DNA from: Hymenoscyphus infarciens
Taxonomy: Eukaryota; Ascomycota; Leotiomycetes; Helotiales; Helotiaceae
Reading direction: 5' to 3'
Assembly: GCA_001414345.1 (NCBI GenBank)
Contig: LLCB01000012.1
Coordinates: forward strand, 248,001 to 312,000
Length of the DNA: 64,000 nt
Positions 34,001 through 44,502 of this stretch are shown in pieces; position 1 is the stretch's first letter, and each line of letters opens with the position of its first letter. Below the pieces are notes generated by a model. The model did no database searches. It was not told the DNA's origin and saw only the letters and a program-made list of their open reading frames with translations. The position numbers and the translations under genes are program-made.

Positions 34001-35681
34001 TCTTCAAGCTGAGCTGAAATGGGGGGCCGTATCCTTGGTCGTTGTGTTCAGTTCAACTTCAGAATTGAGTCAATTCTCGGCCCTACGGGAACATCCAGGA
34101 AATGCGCTAGCGCCTCTCGTCTCGCTTGTCGTCACCCACTCAATTGAGCACCTCAACTTATGTATTGATAAGACTATCACCCCCAACGACAGATATATTC
34201 TCTTGGTCGACTACTTGAGTCAGATTCAAGACGAAGTTGGAAAGCTCGGTCCAGAATACCCTTCGCCCCCGGAAGCTGCAAAAGCACTTGCAACTTTCAT
34301 CATGGACGACGATCCTTTTGATCAATGGCCTTTGCCAGATATGCCGCTTATCGAAGTCAATGAGGCTGAGATGCGAGTTGATCCCCATCTTGCTCTACAG
34401 GTGGACAGTCTTCAGCGCTCTGGTTCTACAACGCAGCCCTACAATACGTCTTCACTGGAACAAGGTACTCCTTCGGGAGGTACCAAGAGGCAACTAGTAC
34501 GTCGCGCTTTTGAATTCACTCAATACGATGATGATAGCTGACTTGTACAGATTCGGGATAATTCGACCGGACACGATACCCCCAAAAGACAGAGATTATC
34601 GCCGCTTCCCGCCGAACCAAAGGATGACTTTGCGACGCACATTAGTACTACCCAAGAAATGTCTTCTACAAACAACTTACTTGGAGCTACCCCAATCCTC
34701 GCCCCTGGTGTCATGGGCGCGGACGAGATGGCAGTACTTCGCAAGAAGGTAATTTGATATTCTCTTCGCCTTTCACTTGCATTTCACTAATGGTGAACCT
34801 AGGTTAAGGATATTGAAAGTGAACTAGAATGCTCAAAGGCCAAGGAGGCGAAGACGCGCGCACACAATGACAGATTGGAGGAAAGAGTAGGTTCCCTTGA
34901 GCGGGGTATTAATGAGATACAACCTAAATACCAAGAAGCCTTGAACGACCGCGCCCACTTCGAGACCGAAATGAACAATGCCACCGCAAGAGAAACCACA
35001 TTGCGACGCAAGCACGACGAGCGATTCGAACAAGTTAAAAAGCTGAAAGAAGCAAAGGAGATCGCCGACGCCGAACTCATCACTGCGCGCGCCCAGCTTC
35101 TCGGCTCCTCCGTTCCATCTGTTGTCGAAATCAATCAAGTCAAGGAATTCTTGCGCACCCTCCAACTTGAAAACGATAAGCTCAAGAAACGACAGATTGC
35201 ATTGAACAACGACCTTGACTTCACACGCAACCAATACCAGACAGCCTCCTACTCAGCCGGTGAAGCGGTCCGCAACACTCGCAACCTAGAAGCCCAAGTC
35301 GAGTCCCTACGTGCCAAAGCCTCTGAGAACGCCGTTCAAATCCAAGAGAAGGCCCGTAATAGCGCAGTCGAGCAACACCTCAATCGTATCCGTGAACTCA
35401 AGTGTGAAAACGACGAGTTGACGAGAGAGCTTGAACGCCGTTCTACCAATGCGAGACGAGTCGGTACAAGAGGGGCGAGTGTACCACGAAGTCCGAGGAT
35501 GGGCGCTGGTACTATGAGTCCTGGTGGTCCGCAACGTAGTATCAATCGTGTTATTGGTACTGGTGGCAGTCGTGGAAATAGTCCTGCGCCGGGAGAGTTT
35601 CCTTCTAGAGGTATCTTTGGAGAGGCGGGATATGCTAGTGGTAGTGGTGCGCCGGGACGGTGGGGAAATCATTTGCAATGA
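31007..35681 (+). CDS. Chromodomain + HDA2/3-like coiled-coil protein, CDP-2-like
   Basis: Five exons, 31007-31276, 31342-32375, 32621-34496, 34551-34748 and 34803-35681, keep one frame for 1418 residues. A chromodomain spans about residues 54-109: YYKIRTI, then IHYLIDW, and SWEPAENITATAIREWE formed across intron 1. Residues ~120-735 are disordered, Ser/Gln/Pro-rich. About 738-1000 (LEENEFIIPLPL through AEKHLVILSRAGRMTEILEA to HSIEHLNLCIDK) resemble the class II histone deacetylase complex subunit 2/3 domain. A long coiled coil occupies ~1127-1340, with a basic Gly/Ser-rich tail. This combination recalls Neurospora CDP-2, which joins HDA-1, HP1 and CHAP in the HCHC complex that deacetylates heterochromatin. 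That would place it at H3K9me3-marked, RIP-mutated DNA in the nucleus. Orthology is inferred, and the 245-nt intron 2 is the least certain boundary. Confidence 0.82.
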
Positions 35682-36536
35682 GTGAGGGCAGTTGAGGGTA
35701 TTGCTTTGATTTGATATGGTGTTTTCTGTGAGCGAGCAGAGAAAGAAATATATAGTTAGTTGCGTGGCTACTCGGGGGCTTGGGAATGTACAAAGTGGGT
35801 TGTGACTTTCGTTTTTTTTTCATGATATGATTGCGAACGGGTTTGCATTTGCTTTGAGATTGAGTGGGAATTACACTTGGGCATGAGAACGAGCTTGCTT
35901 TGGCGTTGGGCGTTGCTTCATAGCTAGGCGTAGCTTAAGCTTTCATGGTAGAGAGATGGGTTGATGATACTGGTGATGACAAGAAATTACCTAGGTCATG
36001 ATTAGCCATCTTTTCAAGGGCCATCAACAGGCAGCGCGATAGAACTCATATAACATCATTATATCTGCGTTTGGTTTGATCTTATAGGGAACACGAAGGG
36101 GATATAGCTCTTGCAACGATACCTTCGAATAACTTAATTACCTCAACCCATTCGTTTAGAATGATTAACAAATTGACGCTTGCCCTGACTTCAGCAATTA
36201 TCCCCTTACTATGCATCTGTAACTATATTTTTGGCAAGAGTACTATAGTGATGCAAGATGCGAGGGTCAGGAATAGGGTCATCGTCTTCTGATGGTAGGT
36301 CGTAAAACATTATTACATTTGGGTATACATTTATTTGATGCATACTCATTTTTGTGGGTGTATTTGAAATCGTTTGTCTTCATTATTTGATGGAGACATC
36401 AGCCGGCTAGCTAGGATTCCCACACAAGCAGCGCCGTTAACAAAAGACACCCCCCCTTTCCATGCAATCCTTTTTTGCATGATCAAGGAAAAACCGCGAG
36501 AATAACAAGATTTTGAAGATTAGAAGTCACACCACT
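35682..36536. other. Convergent intergenic region
   Basis: The chromodomain gene (rightward) and RPL4 (leftward) end on either side, so both terminators should lie here. No gene is seen. Confidence 0.45.
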
Positions 36537-37970
36537 CTAATCCTCCTTCAAGACAGCCGCGAACGGTGTTTTTGAGGCACGCTCTGGCTTACCAGCATCC
36601 AATCCCTTGGTACCGATCTTCTCCTTGCTGTAACCTGCGGCATATGGGTTCAATCGGAGGAGAACCTGTCTGTTGTGGAGAGGGTTCTTCTTCTGGACAC
36701 CAGCACGCTTGGTCTTGGATCCACCCTTTGCTGCTCGGATAACGGACTGGATTTCGGAGGAGTTGATGAGACGGCCGATATCAGCTTGTTGAACAACGTT
36801 TGATGGGAGGAGGAAGTCCTTCTTGAGGGCGGAAGGAACAGTGGTGGAACCGTAGATATCATCAAGAGCCTTGAATGCGGAAGAGGTCCAGATAATGAAA
36901 CGTCCGAGATGTCCACCTGGTGCGAGTTGCAAGAGGTTAAGAGCGAAAACGGAGCTGGTCTCAACACCGGAGATGTTGCGGAAAGCGAGGGAGAGCTCCT
37001 TTCCATCAACCTCAGGGTCGTAGACGACGAGAGGTCCACGACGTTGACGGTGACGGCGGCCACGTAGCTTACCCTTACCAGCGCGGAGCTTTCGGGAGTT
37101 CTTGACCTTGTCGACGTCTGCGGAGGCACCAACCGACTTCAAGAGACCAACAGCGGCGGATGTCTTGGTGATGGCGGCACCCTTGAAGACCTCGGAGTTG
37201 ATGACCAAAGGAACCTCTGGGACGGAGGAGACTTGGTGACCACGGGCCATAAGGAGAGCTGGAACGGAAGAAGCAGCCAAAGCAGAAACGGTTGCGAATC
37301 GCCTGTGTTGAAGTCAGTAATTTCCATTGCTCGCAGAAGCCTTAATACGCACTTTTGACCAAGGTTGATCTTTTGGTGCCACTTTCTCCAGACCTTGGTA
37401 GGTGCGAACATACGACCGGATCTGCACATGTTACCGAAGGCGGCTTGGCCAGCACGGTGAGTTCCTCCTCCAGAGACACGAGGAATACGGGCAACAGCAC
37501 GACCTGTGAAGATATAAGATTAGCTTCCGCTCAACCCCTCATTGTAAAATCTCGAATCGCTCCCTCCAACCCATTCCTTCACGTATAGCCCTCCTTTTCG
37601 CTGGCTCAAGGTATTCCCTTTCCCAATTCGATGTTGGCCCTATGGTATTCGATGTATAGAATATTTTGCACTCACCAGTACCCCAGGACTCAGCAGAGGT
37701 TTGGTGACCAGCCTTCTCGCTCACGGCATATGGTTGACGCTTGTTCTTCGCAACTCCGGTGTGGACGGTCTGGACGATATCTGGACGGATTGGTGCGGTG
37801 AAAACCTATTGCAATTCCTCATCAGCCCTAATTCCCCTCCAATGTCAATCCGCGCCCAACACAAACTTCGAGAGATCGCATTCGATATTTCGTACCTTTG
37901 GGAGAGGGTGGGTCGCGCCGCTGGCAGTGCCATCGGCGGACAAGATGGTGACGGTTGGTCGGGAGGCCAT
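36537..37970 (-). CDS. rpl4: 60S ribosomal protein L4 (uL4)
   Basis: Exons 37970-37896, 37805-37676, 37503-37353 and 37302-36537 encode 373 residues, the usual fungal length. Exon 1 gives [20 protein letters not shown] and the next [20 protein letters not shown] block is diagnostic of eukaryotic uL4. The long loop with [20 protein letters not shown] reaches the peptide exit tunnel, and [20 protein letters not shown] is the conserved basic core. It is a structural component of the large ribosomal subunit. Three introns lie within the 5' half, as is common for ribosomal protein genes. Intron 2 (37504-37675, 172 nt) is the longest. A stretch upstream (38040-38115) carries GGGCCCCAC, ACCCTAGG and CACGTG, possible promoter elements. 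Confidence 0.97.
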
Positions 37971-39090
37971 CTCGAGGGATTTGATGATTGTCGTGGGTGT
38001 CGAAAGTTGGCGAAGTTGAAGTTACAAAAGTTTCGAAAATCGAAAAATCGAGGATGGTGGGCCCCACTCTTTCAGCGTAACCGATTGGTCACCACCCTAG
38101 GCATCACGTGCATGACAAGACCCTTGAATAAATGGATTGTACAGAATAGAATTTACCGAATAAATTGCTCTAAAATACTTCCCGTCCAATATTTTTATAT
38201 TTTTTTTACAGACTTCAATCAGTCTTCTCCCAGTGTCGCTTCCCTGTCTAACTCCAGTCTTGCAACATTGATGCTACTAGTCGCACTCGTGTTGAGTTAG
38301 CCTTGAAACCTGTTATCTATTATATGCTCCTCCGCCGGTAAAAGTCCTTCTTCAGAGCTCAATAGTCTTCCTCTCATCAAACCCCTCAGCTTGCCTGGAA
38401 GAATATCCCCTCTGATTTGTCACGACCCGCTTTCCATTATCCATATAATCACAATTATAATGCGTATGCTCAAAAGCGCAAACCTTCACCCTTTGACTAG
38501 TCCAGCAAACCTCATTTGTGGCCAGTGAGTAGATGGTAGTTGCTTTTTCAAAATGGGAGGTTACACAACAAATGAATATAGTTCCAGTTGCGTTATTGGT
38601 TCGGCTAAATTGATCACCAACCCCAATCCAGCTAGAAGACTTCTAAACTATTCACAATTCGATTATTCTAGACCATTAGTCTGGCTTCTACGTCCTTCCG
38701 TATTTTGGACACTTTGGAGATAGTTTTTAGGCTTTGTCTATGAAATGCTAACTAGAAAACAGGTTCCATGCTCATATCTTGAAGGTAGTCATTCTATATG
38801 CAAATGTATGAAAAAATCACTTTCTGTTGTTGACAGCATAATAATCTCTAAAGTTCTTACTAGGTAGTCTAAAGATAGTTGACCGATGTAGCCAGTCACA
38901 CCTGTTGTAGACCCTTTTTATCTAAATACTAACAGGCTAAATAACCCCCCAAAGAACAATGCTTCCAGTAAAAGCATCCCAAGATGGGACCTCCAGCCAA
39001 ACATTAAAATCTCCCTGGTATGCATTTCTCCCGGCTTCCATGTTAAGGTCTACTTCTAGTGCAAAAACAGCCCTGCAGACCAAACTCGTT
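37971..39090. other. RPL4 promoter and intergenic region
   Basis: The ~150 bp before the RPL4 start carries a possible CACGTG and an ACCCTAGG near 38095-38110. The rest, to 39090, has no gene I can support and is the 3' flank of the small nucleotidyltransferase-like gene. Confidence 0.4.
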
Positions 39091-39809
39091 TCAAAGACCC
39101 AGAAAACGGGAAAACCATTCTCTGCCTCGGAATACATACCTAACGACTACCTCAAGACCTTGCCGGACTTCTTCCCTTCGTTCGGGAGCCAGCTGCAAAG
39201 GTCCATGTTCGTTTAGAAGGTTGAGGGCATCATTAGCATCGCGTTGCCTTTCTCGCTCAGAGCCACGTAAACAACAAGAATAGATCTTGAAAACAATAAG
39301 GTCTTTTACAGAGAGGTACGGAACAACTCCTGGTTGGATACTGTTGATGACCATGGCGTTTTCTGGAAAGTAAGGTAGCTATAGAAAATGGTTAGTTAGC
39401 CATAGTTTAACATTTCAACCGTTGGTCAAGAGGCGAGAAAGGGACTGTTATACATCCCATGCCGCGAACAAGTCAAGTTGAATGAGCTTGTCATTTGGAG
39501 TGCTGTAAGCGAACTTTTCGCCTTGTTCCATAAAAGGGGAGTCTGGGAGTGCTAATAATTTAGGCTTGACAGAGTGTGGTGCGTTCTGAATGGTGAGAGC
39601 CATGTCAATGCCCTGGATCTACATAAGAACGTGTTCTAGTGGAGTACAGACCAGGGACTTACCTGGGTACCTCGTCCTCCAGGGCGATGATGCCACAAAG
39701 CAAGTCCACCAATGACCAATATCTCCGCTGTTGAAAATTCTGGGACTCTTGCAAGAAGTTGGATGATGTCTGAAGCAGCATCATGAAGTTCGGCGCGTGA
39801 AGTCTCCAT
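39091..39809 (-). CDS. Small nucleotidyltransferase-fold hypothetical protein
   Basis: Exons 39809-39663, 39618-39454 and 39378-39091 encode 199 residues; introns of 44 and 75 nt have GTAAGT/GTAG and GTATAA/ATAG ends. It resembles an expanded fungal family related to AbiEii/MNT nucleotidyltransferases: VIGGLALWHH (G34-G35), R46-x-T48, then G52-I-D54 where active members carry DxD. The middle part, APHSVKPKLLALPDSPFMEQ followed by LIQLDLFAAWDLPYFPENA, and the VPYLSVKDLIVFKIYSCC stretch are typical of the family. The loss of the first aspartate suggests it is not catalytically standard. ATG 39809 was chosen because a TATA box lies 80-90 bases before it; an in-frame extension upstream would run into that box. 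The cell role is unknown. Confidence 0.72.
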
Positions 39810-39890
39810 GGCGTGGCGTAGATAAGAAGAAAGCAGAAATGAGTGGTAAGCAAAAAATTGCAAAAGGAAAAACACTTTTGCGCTCTCTGC

Positions 39891-39900
39891 TTTTATATAG
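39891..39900 (-). promoter_or_regulatory. TATA box of the nucleotidyltransferase-like gene
   Basis: On the minus strand CTATATAAAA lies 82-91 bases before ATG 39809 and is followed by a pyrimidine-rich leader (TTTCTGCTTTCTTCTTATC). Confidence 0.6.
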
Positions 39901-41645
39901 ACCCCGCTGAATGTCAATAATATGACTTGAGCACCTAAGCTTCAATAATGTGGTGAATCAATAATTGCTTTATCCACTTGTCATTTGAGAAGACTAAAGA
40001 CAAATCTGGTGTGAATTGGAAATTTGCAGTTCAGGCAGAATAAAGTACTATAGTCAAAAAGGAGGTGATGATATGTTTTTCACTCCAAGCAGGCTTGGAA
40101 ATTTTGGATTGAAAGTCCTTCCTACGGAACAAACAATGGAGCTATGGCGAGTGAGTGCACCAAAATAATAATTCAATAGGGGGAGAAGACATGAACCCAA
40201 GTGATATAGACCAGCCCAAAACCACCTTTCCTTCACATAAATCCTCCACTTTTAACAACAATGCAAAGTGAAATAACGCCATGATGGTTATTGCGTCCAC
40301 GTGTTGGCACGTTTTTACCGAACCAATTTTTTTTGCATACCTTTAGCAAACTTTGCTTTTTTGACCTGTGGTGGATTCCACTGTTCGCTGATGAAGGTAG
40401 CAATTTATAGTGGCATGTTATGTTCTTAAACGACACCTTCAACTAACTGAGTGATAGGAAGAGCGGTGGCAAGAACCTTAGCCCGAAACTTCTGAATGGC
40501 ATGACATATTCCTGGATTGAGTTCCTTGGAGAATGAATGTAAGCTCAGTGGAAGGCAATCCATTGCCAAGAGTTCAAGCATACATACGTGTTTTTGACAC
40601 AACCAATGCGATGGTATCGATCGTGTAAGAAAGCGTTGTCTCTTGCATCGTGCAGTATCATACAGGGGAAATTAACAGCCTCACAGCCCTCCGGCTACCC
40701 TCCCTGCTGAGGAGGTTACCAAATAACCCTGGCCACTTCACTTGAGTACATGTACGATCAAACCAATTGCCAGACTTGGACACGTTACCGAGTACCGTAC
40801 TGTTGTGGTCCAATTATCACCCCGCCATCGTACTTTGTTGGTAAGGAGGAACAGGGGGCTTCACCACCTGGCTAATCTCTAACAATACCCGCATCATTGG
40901 AGTTTTTCCACTGCAAAGCGGGGTGTGAGGCTAAGGATCGTGCTGTGTACGCCACATAAGGAGTACAGGGCCTCACTAATGTATCGCAGTGGCGCGGAAA
41001 GTTCAGGTGGAGGAACACAACTTGCGTGCTTACGAAATTCCTCCTTATTGGCTTGGAAACCCTCAGATGTGGCATCGCCTCTATAACGATACTATTTTTA
41101 GCTGTCATTGGTTGAGGTGGCACAACGTTTATAACTCCCGCGTTTAGAAGGAATACTTGTAGCCGCTTCTTCGGTTCTTCTTGCTCTGACGCTTAGCGAA
41201 AGCAAGAGGTATACTTCGTCTTCTGTTTTCATAAAATACTTGTTTCTTCAATGTTCCGTTTGCCGCCAAAATCTGGTCGTTCAGCCCCCAATATTTACAG
41301 AATTGTGCCTTGCCGGACTTAGACGAAAAACCCCCTGCTTCCTAAAATAGCGGAAACGACAGGCCCATCAGCCGACGGGAGAACGTTCTTAAAAGCTCAC
41401 AAGCTCCCATATCCGTTACCGTGAGCGAAAGGAGAACCAGATCACGTGTCGCATTGACTTTGGGGTCTGAACCCGATTTCCAACGCGAGGGGATTTGAAG
41501 ACGCCTTCTTCCCAAACTTTCTCCCTTTCTCCTGATTTCCTCTGTTATGAACGGATCGGAGTATACGCCAATTGAACACGAAACGCCACCATTTGAGCGA
41601 CGCGGTTGCAGCGAGATTTGAGGAGAACGGGCGATTGATTTCGAA
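39901..41645. other. Long divergent intergenic region
   Basis: This separates the leftward nucleotidyltransferase-like gene from the rightward 450-aa gene. Several ORFs of 60-125 codons occur on the minus strand, but they lack protein-like character. I see no gene, RNA gene or clear repeat. Confidence 0.4.
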
Positions 41646-43060
41646 ATGGACGACGAGGCACGGCGGTTTGCGCTCACCATCACGCGTAAGGCTGATTTTA
41701 GCCTCCATTTCAACCCTGATCCTCATTCCATCGGATTTGCCAACGCCCTCAGTTACCACTTCACCGGAAATGAATCTCTAGAGGAGAAGAAGAAACTAGC
41801 TATCGCACACGCCGTCGCAGTCGAGGAAGGACGCGCAGAGCAGAAGCCTTACTTCCTTTTTACTTCAGAGCTCAACAACCCCGGATTTCCGGGGCTCCAG
41901 GGGTTTCAGGGCTTCCAAGAACAAGTACAGCCCGAGCCCGAGCCCGACCTGTATTCGCCCAACCACTTAACTCCGCCTTTTCATGGAAACTCACCACAGA
42001 GAGTCCGATCGCTACAGGAGAAGAGTAGACCCCAATTTTCTGCTTATGGACACTCCGGGAGACCCAATTCCGTATCAGGTCCAGGTCCTGGCCTCAATCA
42101 AATTGCCGGACCACCAGGCTCGGGGGTGTGGAAACCGGAGGGGAGTTCTGTGATAAAGAAGGGGAGGAAGGGAAAACTCACTGATGCGCAACGGGAGGGA
42201 GCGAAGGTAAACAGACTTAAGAAATCTGTATGTGAGAAGCACCGAAAGGCTCGGACGAAGGTATGTTATCAAAAGCTTAGAGAGTAGAGAGAAGTGGAAA
42301 GGGCTCATGCTAATTACCACAGTGTGATCCGGAGAAATGTCCAGACAATGCCCTCTATAACGCCATGGCCTCGCGAAGAGTCTCTGGTGCCAGTTGGAAC
42401 AGTCCGATGAGCGAGAATAAACGCTCTCCTTCTTCCGTTAGCTCTGGTTACTTCCCCAATGTTTCCAATCCGGGTAGTATAGGGGCGATTGATCCAACCC
42501 AGATGCCTAGCAACTCCAATCCACTCCAGCAACCATTTCCAATACCTGCCTACGATAATTTCCCTAGAACACCGGAGAATCATTACGTTCAACCTTTAAT
42601 GCCGGGGCCTCCAATAGGACAAAGCCCATTCGATCTTAGAGGAATAACTACACCCGATCAACCAATAACTAGACTTGACCAACCACCTGAATTATTATCA
42701 GAATACACAGTGAACGATGACTGGGTTAACTTCGACGTTGATTTGTCTAAAAACGACATTTATCCTGCTTCTACTTCTGGCCCTTTTATACCAATTCTTG
42801 GAACCGAAATTCCACATCAAGGACTTGCCTCTTCTTATTTCGAAGGGAACGAGAGTCTTCAGTCAAGACCTGTCAGTATCCGTCCTGTTTCGCTTGCAGA
42901 TCATTCTGATCCAAGATTTGTCAATGATTGGACACAAACCAATTCGTGGAATACGTATATGTCTCCTAAGGGAGCAAGCAAACCGGAGTTGAAGGCGAAG
43001 AAATGGCTGGACAAGTTGAAGAAGTACATTTCTAAATTTAGAAGAACGTTCAAGGTATGA
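41646..43060 (+). CDS. Uncharacterised 450-aa protein with Cys/basic motif
   Basis: Exons 41646-42260 and 42323-43060 encode 450 residues; the intron (GTATGT...GCTAATTACCACAG) is 62 nt. I do not recognise a named family. The N-terminal 65 residues, beginning MDDEARRFALTITRKADFSL, look folded. Residues 70-175 are Pro/Gly-rich. A basic segment, KKGRKGKLTDAQREGAKVNR, leads to C196-EKHRKARTK-C206-DPEK-C211 across the splice junction. This resembles half of a fungal Zn-cluster and the RKGxLT-type motif of poorly described fungal nuclear proteins. The rest is disordered until a basic helix at the C-terminus (KKWLDKLKKYISKFRRTFKV). A nuclear, DNA-related role is only a guess. Confidence 0.75.
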
Positions 43061-44502
43061 AGAAGAATTCGGGCTCAAGAGCCGGATTCGAGATTGGGTT
43101 CCAAGGAAACGAATAGACGAGGCTTTGCCATCAAAGAAGATTGGACAATCGAGAGAGGAGAGAGACGGTATGCGTTTTTGAACTCGCAAATCAAAGCCGG
43201 CTTTGGTTCAGAGAAAGAAAATTACACTCGAATTTCCATCGACTGGACTCATTACCACCCACACTGCAACCTTTACCTCCGTATACCATACTTCGCACAA
43301 CCCCTCCAACTTCGTGCATCAACAACGCTACGCCGCTACATCACTAGCAACATTTCATTTTATCTCGCAAAACCACATACATTCCTTCACGAGCCACTTC
43401 TCAAACCACCATCAATAAGCTCACTTCAATACATTACACCACAATACAACACAGGCAGAGAAAAGCCGAACCATCCGAATTGAAATCACGTTTGTAATAA
43501 ATAATTATCAGAACATACATGGGGGGTTTTATATGTGGAGTATGACGGGTGGCGCTACATGTTTGTAATTGTAGGTAGTGGTGATGGGCAAGAACAGGAA
43601 GGGAGTTAAGGGGATGGGGATTCTTGTCTTATTACTTCCAATGTTTCTCATACTATACGTTTAGAACTCTAACTTTTAATATCATAGCAAAATGGTTATG
43701 TAAACCACTTGGCATGGCTCTCTCCAGTACCTCCCCAAACCATGTTTAAGGATGGTTTACAAGTTACGAGTAGTTTACCAAACCAGCACCCTAACCTGTA
43801 ACAGTGTAACGTACACTCCCTTGCATATGCCGTCATACCCTCCCCTCAAACCTCAAACCTCAAACACACCACAAGCAGTAAGAAGATTCCATACCCTAAA
43901 GCGGGAATTTCCCACGAGCACCACGTGGAAACCATTCTCTGACCCACCTTCACCGCTTCCAGACACAAGAGCCTTTTTTAGCCCTCGTCTCTTAACGCTC
44001 AATTTCGATGTAGTATTATTTGTGCTGTACTCCTACACCATCTTTCGGAAAACTGGAACCCGGAATCGGCCTCCCACAAGTCTCGATTTTTTTTCAGTTG
44101 CCCGGAACACAGATATCACACATTAATACACAAACACAATTGACAAAAGAATTATGCTCAATTTTTGCTATTTTGTTCTACTGAAAGAACCATCATGAAT
44201 ATCATATCATCACAAGGCCAGTGGCCCAAATACACTCTCTATCTCCCAGCGACCACCGTGAAGCTAATGCCAATGCCCAAGCCCAACCTCCCCATTTCCC
44301 AAGACAAAAATGAAGAAAAAGCATCCTGCGCCAACGCTAAAACAAGAATCAAGCCAACTTAGCCATATAAATGCCCCCTTCGCGGATTATGATTGCAAAA
44401 AATAAGGCTCCCTCCTTCCGACGTATCAATAAAACAACACATTTACCAAGCTACCACCATATCTACCAACTGCCCCCGTATCCTTGAAATCAACCCCATC
44501 AA
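43061..44502. other. Convergent intergenic region
   Basis: The 450-aa gene and Tra1 both end toward this region. ORFs here are short and unlike proteins. The stretch 43240-43480 is A/C-rich. No gene is supported. Confidence 0.4.

Noticed and set aside
37701..38300. 199-codon plus-strand ORF over the RPL4 5' end
   Set aside because: Antisense to RPL4 exons 1-2 and its promoter; no similarity.
39636..39917. Longer start for the nucleotidyltransferase-like protein at 39917
   Set aside because: It would translate through the TATA box and the pyrimidine-rich leader; ATG 39809 fits the family start better.
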